A stretch of 64,000 nt of DNA, from positions 69,580,211-69,644,210 of the forward strand of contig NC_083604.1 of assembly GCF_029168945.1 (NCBI RefSeq), read 5' to 3'. Positions 21,560 to 32,249 of this stretch are shown here, piece after piece (positions within the stretch are counted from its first letter, which is position 1; the number at the start of each line of letters is the position of its first letter). The notes beneath the pieces are model-generated. The model searched no databases and had not been told where the DNA came from. It worked only from the letters and a program-made list of their open reading frames with translations. The translations under genes were made by a program, and so were the position numbers. The stretch is from Cannabis sativa. Taxonomy: Eukaryota > Streptophyta > Magnoliopsida > Rosales > Cannabaceae.

Positions 21560-22574
21560 GATTGTTTCCTTTCTTGAATAAATTTCAACATATCATTAGT
21601 TTGTTTTTTTATTAAAAAAAAAAAAAAAACAGTTTCGTTTGTTGTAGTGTTATTATTTTAGTTATGGTAACTGGTTTTTTTTTTTTTTTAATTTTCATAT
21701 TTTGTTTTTTTTTTAATTATCTTCAGTTGTTGTATAAAGTATATTGTTTAATAGTGTAGTTTATTTAACTGGTTTCGTATTTAGTTTATTTCAGTATTCA
21801 ATGCAAGTTTATTTGTAAATTTATTATTTTTTATGTATACTATATAGTACTTATATATATATATTAAAAATTATAGTTTTACAATAATTTATATATACAT
21901 TTTGTTTCTTTATGGGATGATGATAATAAAACATGTTATGATAAAAATGAGATGTTTTAAATTTTTGCATAATGCATATATATAATCATTGAATATATCA
22001 TGAAAAGATGATCATTTATTATAATTTATCTAACCTTGTAATATGTGTAGATAGGATGATGTGAATTTCTCTTGAGTATTCTTCAATTGTTGCTGTCGAT
22101 GATAAACATTGGAGATGAGTTTGATTGTTGTTGTCAGATTTGATTTGTGCAGATTATTTGCTGGAGAACTGATTGATCGGTGTGGAGAAAATGTTAATTC
22201 ATGCTTGCAGATTTCGATCCCAAGAAAATTCGATTGCGATTTTAATCGCATGTGGAATCGCGATGGGAGAGAGAAGAATTAAGAGTGAGAGAGAAGGTAT
22301 CGTTAAATTGTAGAGAGAGAAAAAAAAAGTGGAGAGTGTTTTTAGCTTTTCTGTTTTTGGTTAGTTTTTAAATTTAAAGGGAAAAAAAATCTTATTTGAT
22401 TTTTAATATTTTTTATGGTATTAGACATGTCATTTCCTATATTTGTTAACTTTTTTGTTTTGAATGACATATTTAGTGGCATTAAGTTTTCTTGCCATAT
22501 ATATGTAAGCTATAGTATATTTTCCCATATTTATGTTAATAGCCCGAAAAGGCATGTCCATATCTAAATAATAA

Positions 22575-22835
22575 TAAGGGGTTTTTACAAAAATATTAGA
22601 TTCTAAGTAAAAGTTTACGATTTTACTATCACACAAAATTTTTTACAAAAATATTATTTTTTTATAAAACAATCTAGAACAACTGTAAAACAACAAAACA
22701 GAACAATTAAAAACAACAGTAGAACAATTAAAAAACAATCGTGAAACATCAGTGAAAACTCAACATAGTACACAATATTTTTTTTTTAAAAAAAAAAATG
22801 AAAAAAAGTTGAAAATTTCAATATGGTGTAAGAAT
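22575..22835 (+). repeat. Dispersed ACAACAGTAGAACA-type repeat, copy 2
   Basis: TTTTTACAAAAATATTAG, then TTTTTATAAAAC, AACAACAGTAGAACAATT and CAGTGAAAACTCAACATAGT appear in the same order as in the better-preserved copy at 24581-24873. Ends are worn. Confidence 0.55.
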
Positions 22836-22924
22836 CTCTAATAATAATATAATATAACAAAACATATGACCCACATGTACATATTTGACTTAAAACACAC
22901 ATAGGCCAAAATGCTTTTTTTTTT

Positions 22925-23213
22925 AAGGTTAAATATTATTTTGGATTGTTTATTTTGTAAAAATTATAAATTAGACCTTTTATTTTGTTAAATGACAAAA
23001 TAAATCTTGTATTTTTTAAAATAGTACAAATATGATCCTAAACTAGTTTTTTGTCAAAATAAAATTTAATAATAATTCGACCTAGAGGTGTTATAACAAA
23101 ACTGTGGTTAAATTTTTTACATCATAGAAAATTGAGCTTAGATATTATTTTTCCCATTTTAAAAAATACATAATCTATTTTATCTAATTTAATTAATAAT
23201 TTTTACCCAACAC
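22925..23213 (+). mobile_element. Long-TIR MITE, copy A (right arm worn)
   Basis: The left arm (TTAAATATTATTTTGGA, then TTAGACCTTTTATTTTGTTA and GACAAAATAAATCTTGTATT) matches the left arm of the element at 57761-58120. The right arm keeps TTTTAAAAAATACATAATCT and ATTAATAATTTTTAC in inverted sense but ends early. A central word, CTAGAGGTGTTATAACAAAA, also corresponds to inverted sequence of the other copy. Confidence 0.6.
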
Positions 23214-24580
23214 ATCATAATATTTACATCAAATCATTTTCCTAGGAAAATACAATCTCTTAATATTGCGTGATATTGTTGTTTTTTGATTAAATGTTGT
23301 GGTGTTTCCACAGACTTCATGTTACAATATATTGTTGTGTTTTAAAAGCAATGCAAAAGTAATGATTCATATAAATAATGGCCCTAATATTGTGAGGGGA
23401 GGTTAATTACACCCTATCACTAAAAGCACTTGCAATAATAATCAATTATAAGAGTAGAGTGAAATGTCAACGAACGTTGTCTTTGATCTTAATTCTCAAG
23501 TTTGGTTCGAAATAATTTGGACTCTAAAAAGCATATACCTTTAATTTTAAGAGCATGGGCCAGAGAAACAAGTTGACTCAATAAAATCTATAACTATTCA
23601 TATCATGATGGAGAATAAGAGATAATGCAACTCTTATCAAAAATACATGATGATGTGATATACCTTATATATAAAATAATAATATATATAATAAGAATAT
23701 TTCTTTATCAAATTAATGTATATGGAGATGAAACGATAAGGCATATAATTAATTAGTCAAAACCAGAAAGAATCGAGCAAAGCCTTCGGATTCTTGAAGA
23801 GAATAGATGCTTGCTTATAACTACAATATCATATGAATAAGTACATTCCAAAAGGAAATATAGATTCCTTATAACTTGATCACCAAAGATGTTGGAGGGC
23901 AATGGTTCATGAATATGCTTATTCAATTTGCCTCTTATTTAGGGCACATAATCCCTCAATCATTACACTAATTAGAGTCCCTTTGTGCTTTATCTCTTAT
24001 CTATCTCTTTTGTATTATTATTAGGAATAATTATGGCGTAAATATTTAGGCATACATATTTGAAATATTGTGGCGGTAAAGAGGATAAATTCAATGATAA
24101 TGTTAATAAAATTATAATTTTCGTTTAATTTTATTAATACAGATTCTATTTTAAATTTATTAAAAAAAATTAAGTACTTATCTTGGGTAAAACAAAGAAA
24201 GAATCACATGTTTGATTTTCTTGGGATAATTTGATTGGAGCCTCCTTTTCTTTTGCCTTTTCTTCATTTCTAATACAAAGAAAAGTTAAAAACTACTTTT
24301 TTTTTATTACACATTAACTAAATATAATTCCAAAATAATTTTAATTAATAAATACCTTCTTTTATAATCAATATAGTAAATATATCCTCACCTAACTTAT
24401 CAAAATTAGAATTTTTTAATGCACATAATGGAGATATGACTTATAAAATTGAATATAAATTAAAGAATAATAAATGAAGATAAAAATTAAAATAAAAAAT
24501 AAGTATAGAATGTAATTTCCTAAAAAAAGAATTCACACAAATCTCCAACTAGTTCTGACCTTGGAAGTAGTTCATAACTA
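23214..24580. other. AT-rich intergenic DNA, nothing recognised
   Basis: No coding region, RNA gene or paired repeat ends were seen. The sequence is mostly AT-rich single-copy-like DNA. Confidence 0.5.
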
Positions 24581-24873
24581 TAGGGAAACTTACAAAAATA
24601 CTGTATTTTTGGTTAACTTTTACAAAAATACTGTCACACGGAATTTTTTTCAAAAATACTGTGTTTTTATAAAACACCAGTAAAACACAAAGCAGTATAA
24701 CTCAAAACAACAGTAGAACACTAGTAAAACACCAGTAGAACACCAGTGAAACTTAACACAGTATACTGCAGTATGAAACTTATAAAAAAATACAGTAAAA
24801 ATGTAAAAAATACTGCATGGCAGTATTTTTGTAAAAAAATGGTAAAAGTTAGTATACCATGTAAATTTCCCTA
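24581..24873 (+). mobile_element. MITE-like element with GGGAAAYTTACA ends, copy 3 of dispersed repeat
   Basis: The left end TAGGGAAACTTACA and the right end TGTAAATTTCCCTA form a terminal inverted repeat with one mismatch, flanked by TA on both sides. Inside are repeated ACCAGTAGAACA words and several AAAAATACTG/CAGTATTTTT inverted pairs. It is too short to encode anything. Two worn relatives lie at 9515-9790 and 22575-22835. Confidence 0.65.
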
Positions 24874-24912
24874 ATGATATCAGCGCAAACAAAGCCCAAA
24901 GAAGCAAGTATA

Positions 24913-25037
24913 ATTATGGCCCATATGATCCAAATTGAAGAGTAGTTATGGCCAATATGACCCAAAATGAAGAGTAATTATGGCCCATATGACCCAAAAT
25001 GAAGAGTAATTTGGCCAATATGACCCAAAATGATGAT
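24913..25037. repeat. Tandem repeat, about 32-bp unit, four copies
   Basis: The unit TATGACCCAAAATGAAGAGTAATTATGGCC repeats four times with alternation of GGCCCATATGA and GGCCAATATGA. The overlapping minus ORF (24914-25102) only reflects the repeat. Confidence 0.8.
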
Positions 25038-25290
25038 GTTGGGTATGAGTATGAGTATTTTGGTCCAAATAATTTACTAGGACTGTTTTGCAAAACTATC
25101 ATAAAATTTATCTTAATCGGTCAGTATTTGTGATAACAGTCACAAGGAATTCATTGATATTATATAGAAAAAAAAATAAAAAATAAAAAATAAATAAAAA
25201 AATAAATAAAGAAAAAAAGAAAAAGAAGTTGATATTATGATAGCAAACAAACTCATTTTGAAAAAGAAAAAAAATCTAGAAACAGTTGGG

Positions 25291-25543
25291 TGTTATAAAT
25301 ATTAATAATTATGTGGATGTCCAAATCTTTTATTTATTACCATTAATTGTAATCAATATTTCTCTTTTCCTTAGTTTCTCTTTTTCTTAGTTTCTTAATA
25401 TCTCACTCTTGTATTTGTATAAATAGGGGTTCACCCCATTGGAATAAACAACTCAGAAATTCTCATTCACTTTCTCTTTCTCTCTTCATTTTCTTCTTCT
25501 TTCTTCTCATCTACTTTATATTATTTTATATTATTTTATAACA
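25291..25543 (+). repeat. Left LTR of the 25.3-30.7 kb element
   Basis: 253 bp, TG...CA. A TATA-like TATAAATAGGG lies at about 25418-25428, followed by a CT-rich stretch and TTATATTATTTTATATTATT near the end, plausible for promoter and R region. Confidence 0.92.
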
Positions 25544-25620
25544 CGTTATCAGCACGAGTCTCTGCCCAAGCTTCAAGCACGAGTCTCTGCCCAAGCTTTA
25601 AGCATGAGTCTCTGTCTAAG
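25544..25620 (+). repeat. Primer-site region with triplicated GCACGAGTCTCTGCCCAAGC
   Basis: Directly after the left LTR is CGTTATCAGCACGAG, the likely primer-binding site by position. The word GCACGAGTCTCTGCCCAAGC follows and is repeated as near-copies twice more within 70 bp, the last reading GCATGAGTCTCTGTCTAAG. Confidence 0.7.
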
Positions 25621-25912
25621 ACCCAATGTAAGTATTTTGTTAAAATTCTTGAATTGTTTCAAAGTCACGATACACTAAATATATATTTATATATATACTT
25701 ATCTGACTGAAACAATTTCAAGAATCATTTGTTTTCTTTTTTCTTTTTATCTATATATATCTATATATTATATATGTATGTATATGTTTTTATATATTTA
25801 TTATTGATTCATATATATATATATACATATTATGTTCTTATTATTCATAATATTTACAATATATGTTTGCCTATGATATGATAAAGAAAATCTATATAAA
25901 TTATACATATAT

Positions 25913-26085
25913 TCTGAAGATTATGTATCCTCGATAAATATTGCATATATCTTAAAGATTATGCATCATCGATAAAATATTGCATATATCCTGAAGATTA
26001 TGCATCCTCGATAAAATATTGCATATATCCTGATGATTATGCGTCCTCAACAAAATCTTGCATATATCCTGAAGATTATGCAAAC
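25913..26085 (+). repeat. 43-bp tandem repeat with TGCATA...TATGCA stems
   Basis: Four copies of a unit containing ATATCCTGAAGATTATGCAT and CCTCGATAAAATATTGCAT follow each other. Within each unit TGCATA pairs with TATGCA around the loop TATCCTGAAGAT (for example 25981-26004); the last copy (26058-26083) has a 7-bp stem. Confidence 0.8.
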
Positions 26086-26205
26086 GTAATATTCATTATA
26101 TAGTTGATGGATATATAATGAAATAGATGAATACATATTTATATATATGTTCTTGTATTCTTTGAGGACAATGAAAAGTAATTTAATATCGATATAGATT
26201 TTGAC

Positions 26206-29200
26206 AAACATTTCCTGAAGTAAATGTTTTATATTTGTCAAAAAAAATGATTGTATTTATGTGAATACAACTAAAGAATCATTAAAATGATTATTATTGA
26301 TGCAATTTTATAGTGGGTTTTGAATACCTAAAAAGAATGTTAAGAAAATTGCATTGAAACATTAAAGTATAAGAATAACAATGAGCATGACTAATGTTAT
26401 TTAAATACATGAGGCAGTATTTATTGTTCATCATTCCCTGCAGAGAATGATATGAATTGAAGTCAATCACTTTTAAAGATTCCTCGTATTAGTCATGTTA
26501 TTATACATTGTTATTACTTGCAATGTTGGAAATTATTGAATCTGACATATGTTAAAGATTAAATTTTGCATACATCTTGGAGACTATGCAAAAATTGCAT
26601 TCATATATTCTTTGAAATATCGTAAAAGAAATTGTTGAATGATTTCTTATATTTTTTATGGATGAACAAGTAATAAATTTTTAAGAAATTTATAATAATG
26701 TTCTACTTGTTCAACGTCATTCCCCGAAGTGAATGTAATGATTTTAAATAATCAATTACATTATTTACTACTCAAATATTTCCAAAAAAAGTGGAAACAA
26801 CTAAAAGATGAGATATCAAAGTGCGTGAAATTTATATATCATGTGTGGAATTGAATAATAGTGGTCGCGTACCTGTAGTACGGACATACTTATAATCAAG
26901 ATAAAAGTATACTTGATTATTTAATAGAATGTGAATTGTACAAACTTATTGTACATTTAGAATATTTAAATATCATTACCTAAAGAGAATGAATAGACAT
27001 GCAATTCTATTTCAAAGAATATAGATTTCACATATATTGGTAATGCCAGAAGCAAATTAATATATACATATTTTATTATTTCTTGAAATCAATAGTTTCA
27101 AACTATTGTTAGTACAAGATATGTATATATATAGCTACTATATAATTCAGTTTGCATATTCCCAAAAGTGGATATATAATTTACTAATATTTGTTAGTGA
27201 TCCAATATAATCAAAGTGATAAAGAATCACAAAATGATTATTTGAAAAGCTTACTGAAGAAGTACTCTTACATACAATTGCTACTTTGAGTAGTAAAACA
27301 TCTTTGTATGTACCTAGATGTATAACTTTTATCTAGTTGTGAAAGTAATAAGAGATGACTTATTATATTTACTAGTTGTACATTTAAATATGTAATATAT
27401 CAAGTCATGATAATTAGACTGATGAATAGTCTAAATAAATTAGACGACTTGTTAAAAAGATACCAGGAAAAATGAATGATATATTATGGTTATATCTATT
27501 TGACCATTATAACAACATGATGAAGTTGTTATGTACATTTTATATAATACACATCATTAAATTGATGATAGTGATTCCTGAAGAAATATAAAATTTGATA
27601 AACATAATAGTGACTCCTGAAGAGTGTATATGTTTTGGAGAATAATATAATTATATTATTCGTGTATATAAAAATGAAACTTATAATGATTATGTTGTAA
27701 TGAATTTATATTACTTTTGAAAGTTTCATTGAAATACAAATTATAGTGAACCTGAAGTTCATTAATTGAATTATTTTGACATGATAAATCATATGCAATA
27801 AATTGTCAAAGGATTTGACTAAATTTTGTTGAAGAACCAGAATATTCTTCTCATTGTTAATTTATAAGGCTCAAAAGAAGAATGTGCATATATTTGCACA
27901 TAGAAAATATTTAAATTATATTTTTTTAACAATCTTGAGCCATTGTTAGATTTTTATTGCATAGTTTCTTATCGATGTGATAAGATTATATGATCATGCA
28001 TTTACAAAATGTGTAAATTTATGTATTTCTAATTATACACGTATGACTCAGTCTTAGAAATGAATTAAGTTCATAAGTATTGAACTTGAAACTGAAGTTA
28101 TTGAACCTGAAGTTCAATGTCATATAATATATATGAGTTTAAATAGATATTGATTCATTGTGATATATTGAAATCCCTACAGGTGTATTAATATTATTAG
28201 ATATCACAATTTCTTAAAATTCTCTCGATCAGGGGGAGAGAAGCAGTTGAGATCGATGATAATTTTTGAAAAATGATCCTTGCATAAAGTATAAGAACGA
28301 TATAGTTCAAAATGATATATATAGCAAATCAATATTACTCAAAGTTGAGATAGAATGAGTTGAAAACCGCCTGAAGCGTAAATGAACAATATAGAAATTA
28401 TTAGTAAATGTTCATTTGATTTGCCCTGAAGTTGTTAAATCTAGAGGTACTCATGGAGATACCTTAATGTTATAAAGTATTGATGATTTAAAAATGATAA
28501 TCGTCTTTGAAAACGGTACTACGAAGAGACTCGAAAGAAGTTAGACATAACACATTTGATCATAATTGAATCCTGAAGTGATTCGTTATAGGTACCTATA
28601 AATCATAAACATATTTGAAAAATATGTAATTTAAAGAGATCTCTATAAGTTATGTCAATATGGGAGGAAATTATCATTTATTGAAATTTTTGTCGACAAT
28701 AAATATTGAATGTGTGCATATGCAATAAACTAACATGAGATAGCAAGGATCATTGTATTAGATTTGTCGAGAATTATCGACATACATTTTGATTTTTGGC
28801 CAAAATATTATGACGCAGTCCAGGCAAATTTACTCACATAAAGTGAAGTAAGACCTGTAGGGTGTGCAAATAAATATTTCTAATGAGAAATTTGCATATA
28901 TGTATTTGTACATAATGAATTGTTGTACAAAATTTGCATAGACATGAGATTGATTGAAGTAAGGCTTAAATATTGAGAAAATATAATCATGATTTGATTA
29001 TAGCCTGGAATATATTTTACGAGAATTTATACGCGTCACATAAATGTTGCAACAAAAGGTTATTCATTTGGAGCTCCTAATATAGTGAGAATTTGAAATA
29101 AGCCTTATCTAAAAATTCTAGAAGAATTTAATACATGTCTTAAGTGATATAAATTCTAAGTCGCGCGCACTATATGACAAAGATCTTTGTATGAAATAAA

Positions 29201-29394
29201 GACATGTAAGTAAATTATTGTTTGAAAAATACGTATGGTTGTCTATGCAGTATAAATACGTAAATTATACGTTGTGATAGACTCTTGAAGAGTTTTTGAT
29301 TAATTGCAAAACAAACTTTTATTTCTTTTGTATATCGAGAAATATTAAATGTATAAAGTTTGTTCATTAGTATTGAAGTCCTGAAGTACTTCAT
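26206..29394 (+). repeat. Series of short hairpins with CCTGAAG-like loops
   Basis: Stems differ in sequence but each is self-complementary. AAACATTT/AAATGTTT, 26206-26229. TCATTC/GAATGA, 26431-26450. CATTC/GAATG, 26718-26735. TCATT/AATGA, 26973-26992. ATAACAAC/GTTGTTAT, 27509-27532. ACTC/GAGT, 27613-27625. TGAAC/GTTCA, 27747-27761. ATTGAAC/GTTCAAT, 28100-28118. GAATC/GATTC, 28568-28584. ACTC/GAGT, 29281-29293. TGAAGT/ACTTCA, 29375-29394. Loops are CCTGAAGT, CCTGCAGA, CCCGAAGT, CTGAA, CTGAAGT and close variants. The non-random pairing is visible directly; its function is unknown. Confidence 0.75.
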
Positions 29395-29805
29395 ATGTAT
29401 TAAGAATTATAAATATATGATCATTTGATATGGAAATTAAGATCATACAACAAGATGGAACAAATATATGGTCTTGGAGTACCATCATTGTCACAAACGA
29501 AAATTTATATTATCATTAATGTGTTATGTTCATATCTACTAAAAATGTTAAATTTTAGTATGAACAAGATTGTATATACACATGAATGATACAATTAGTT
29601 GGATAAAGACTAATGTTCCACGAACCCCTCATCTATAATTTAGAAGTCCATACATACTCTGTAAGAGTTATAGAAAATATATGATCAAAGATTATATATG
29701 GTGATATTTTAAAAGTGATAACAATAACCTTATGAGATCTATTATCACCAAAAGAATTATGGATCATATGTGCATGAGGGGGAGACATATTTATGTTGCA
29801 CTCTT

Positions 29806-29971
29806 TTTCCCTTAGTTCAGGTTTTGTCCCACTGGGTTTTCCTGGCAAGGTTTTTAACGAGGCAACTTGCAAATAGTTATGAATATGAAATATATATTGT
29901 ACTCTTTTTTCCTTAGCTCAGATTTTGTCCCACTGGGTTTTTTCTGGCAAGGTTTTTAACGAGGCAACTAT
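29806..29971 (+). repeat. Direct duplication near the 3' end of the LTR element
   Basis: CTTAG(T/C)TCAG(G/A)TTTTGTCC, CACTGGGTTTT and GGCAAGGTTTTTAACGAGGC occur in order at 29811-29866 and again at 29910-29968 with few changes. A third, weaker echo is at about 30371-30415. Confidence 0.75.
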
Positions 29972-30059
29972 AAATCATGTTAACATACTTGCATTTTATG
30001 AAGCAAGTAGAAAATGTGTGTGAGTGAGATCATTGACATAGCATATTTGGGAAACATAT

Positions 30060-30345
30060 GGATTGCACCCAATAAAGAAGTATCAACCCAAGCAATTCTC
30101 TATGGATAATATTCCTTGCATCGCTCAACTAAAAGGATGGTACATTGAAGGAGATAGAGTTAGAACACATTTCACGAAATTCTTCTTTATACGCTTCAAG
30201 AAAATACATATAGGTGTTCAACATATTTAATCAAGTGTCAATCTTGTAAACTTATTCACAAAGTTATTACCAACATCAACATTTGAGAAGACGGCATACA
30301 AGATCGAAATTCGTCGATTAGAAGATCTCCACAAATGCCTAAATG
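30060..30345 (+). pseudogene. Copia RNase H tail remnant in the LTR element
   Basis: Broken frames read in order IPCIAQLKGWYIEGDRV, FTKFFF, then LLPTSTFEKTAYKIEIRRLE, which correspond to the C-terminal end of Copia polyprotein (RNase H and the usual TKALPTSTFEK tail). Frameshifts and stops separate the pieces. Just upstream, at 29806-29870 and 29908-29971, a sequence of about 64 bp around TTTTGTCCCACTGGGTTTT is present twice; it resembles the region after pol in plant Copia elements. This remnant identifies the ancestry of the non-coding element. Confidence 0.8.
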
Positions 30346-30439
30346 AGGGGGAGTTAGTTTACACTATACTCTTTTTCTTTTGATCAAGTTTTCAGCAAGA
30401 TTTTTTATAAGGCAGTTATTATGGACATCCAAGGGGGAG

Positions 30440-30692
30440 TGTTATAAATATTAATAATTATGTGGATGTCCAAATCTTTTATTTATTACCATTAATTGTA
30501 ATCAATATTTCTCTTTTCCTTAGTTTCTCTTTTTCTTAGTTTCTTAATATCTCACTCTTGTATTTGTATAAATAGGGGTTCACCCCATTGGAATAAACAA
30601 CTCAGAAATTCTCATTCACTTTCTCTTTCTCTCTTCATTTTCTTCTTCTTTCTTCTCATCTACTTTATATTATTTTATATTATTTTATAACA
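30440..30692 (+). repeat. Right LTR of the 25.3-30.7 kb element
   Basis: 253 bp, reading identical to the left LTR by eye, followed by the TTGGG duplication. Confidence 0.92.
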
Positions 30693-30697
30693 TTGGG

Positions 30698-31300
30698 TTT
30701 ATAAATAGGATTTTTAAAGGGAATTTTACATCAAATATCAATTTTTTTGGTAAGAAAATATTTATATTTATAATTTTCCTACTTAATTTTTTTTTACTAT
30801 TTTTCATTTATTAAAGTTTCAAAAAAAAAATCTTCTTTATATTTTTTAATTAGCTTTTATTTAAGTCAGTTGTTAATTTTTTTTTTCTTTCTTTCTCTTT
30901 CAATTTTTCGTTTTTATTTTTTTCCAATTCTCTCTCTCTTTCTTTTTTTATTATTTTTTTTCTCAAACTAATTTTTTTTGTATATGTATAAATATATAAT
31001 AAGCGTATATTTTTATTTCTCATTTTTCTAACACTTTTTCTTTTCCTTACAAAAAAATTAAGAGCACTCTCTAAAGTCTTTTTTTGGTAATTTAGATGCC
31101 AAAATATTTTTTATTTATGGTGAGATTTCTTTGTGTTAATAAACTGATTTTCTCACATAAATAATGTATTTAAATGCTTCTTTCTATCATAGGAAAGAAT
31201 CTTTATTCAGCTGTCTATTTTCTAAGTTTGGAAACTTCTTAAGAGAAGAAATTCTCTTATGGAAAGTTAATTTAATATGGAAACTTTGACTATAGTTATT
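30698..31300. other. T-rich intergenic DNA
   Basis: No gene or element end recognised. Long T and CT-rich runs on the plus strand dominate. Confidence 0.4.
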
Positions 31301-32195
31301 TCTCTTTAATGTGTTTGATTGTGTCTTAATAAAATCATATTAAGCACACTATTTTTGACACGTATCAAGTCCATATACATAATCGGACACCATTTTGACA
31401 AGTTTCCTTTTTCTAATCTGGTTTGTTGCTGAAGAACCTGTCTCTGATGCTGCAAAACAGGATTATCGTTTAAGAAAGTTTGTACAACTGTAGAATCGAC
31501 TTTGTAGCTGTCTCTATGGTTCCTATGTTCTATAAATAGAACCTAGAGAGCAGCTAATCGATTCAACTCTTCTAGCTTTTCTTTTTTTTTTTTTTTTTTG
31601 CATATTCTCATTTGTGAAGAGAGAGTTCTTTTTGTGATAACCTAGTTGTTCATTTAGGTTTTAGTGTTTATATATCTGTTCTTATACTGCTCTTAGGGTT
31701 GGTTAGAACAATTGATTGAATAAGAGAAAGGTCTTCAAGAGAAGACTTATTCAAGCCTTACTTTGGGAAGAAGTAAGCTCTCACACCTCAAAGACGAAGG
31801 GAGTTTGCTGTTTGAAGGTGGTTCAGAAATCAGATTCGTGGGGTGTGTTACAAAGGATTCCGGCAAAGATTTAGAGGGAGTCTAAACTTGTATAAGTCAA
31901 TTGTCTTTGTAATTTTTGAGACTTTACTAATTGATTTCTTTCTCTAGGGGTGGTCCCGTGGACTAGGAGTGTTCGAAAGAACATTGATACCACGTACAAA
32001 TCTCTTGTGTCAAGTGATTTTATTTTCTGTAATTATTTTTATTTTTGCTGGTTTTATTATTCTGATTCTAGTTTGTTTCTGCAAAACTGTTTTCTACAGT
32101 AACAGAATTACATTCTGCTGCTGCAGACTATTACAGTTAAATTTTTACTGTTTTTCTGTAATAATTATCGACATTAGCAAAAACTTAGTTTTTCA
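31300..32195 (+). repeat. 5' LTR of a Sirevirus-type Copia element (left edge uncertain)
   Basis: The segment directly precedes a primer-binding site (32197) and gag, and contains a TATA box TATAAATAGAAC at 31531-31542, where a plant LTR promoter would be expected. The right end is TTTTTCA at about 32195. The left end could not be fixed because the 3' LTR is missing and there is nothing to compare with. Confidence 0.65.
31531..31542 (+). promoter_or_regulatory. LTR TATA box
   Basis: TATAAATAGAAC in the 5' LTR, about 660 bp before the primer-binding site, a plausible polymerase II promoter for the element RNA. Confidence 0.6.
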
Positions 32196-32196
32196 A

Positions 32197-32212
32197 TTGG
32201 CATCAAAGCAGG
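32197..32212 (+). other. Primer-binding site of the Sirevirus-type element
   Basis: TTGGCATCAAAGCAGG resembles the plant Copia PBS TTGGTATCAGAGC, complementary to methionine tRNA, with two changes. Confidence 0.75.
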
Positions 32213-32249
32213 ACACTAAACTCTTAGTGTGGTCCTTTAACATTTTTGT

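Larger units (their letters stand above)
16632..22533. mobile_element. Decayed Mutator-like (MULE) composite
   Basis: Three unrelated coding remnants sit here: a plus-strand DUF1985 gene, a minus-strand MuDR-like transposase N-terminus and a minus-strand ndhM exon fragment. DUF1985/Ulp1-type genes and captured host exons are known cargo of plant MULEs. Weak terminal inverted repeats can be aligned: left from 16634 AAATATGGGA, later ATATGGC and AACTTA; on the minus strand from 22532 AAATATGGGA, ATATGGC and AACTTA in the same order and spacing. No target duplication was identified. The boundary call is an inference; the cargo is directly visible. Confidence 0.5.
25286..30697 (+). mobile_element. 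Young non-coding Copia-derived LTR retrotransposon
   Basis: Two 253-bp LTRs (25291-25543 and 30440-30692) are flanked by a 5-bp TTGGG duplication at 25286-25290 and 30693-30697. The LTRs begin TGTTATAAAT and end TTATAACA, and I found no difference between them when reading them side by side. A purine tract, AAGGGGGAG (30431-30439), precedes the right LTR. The 4.9-kb interior has no long ORF; only a broken Copia RNase H tail is recognisable near 30060-30340. Identical LTRs with a ruined interior suggest recent mobilisation in trans by a related active element. Confidence 0.9.
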
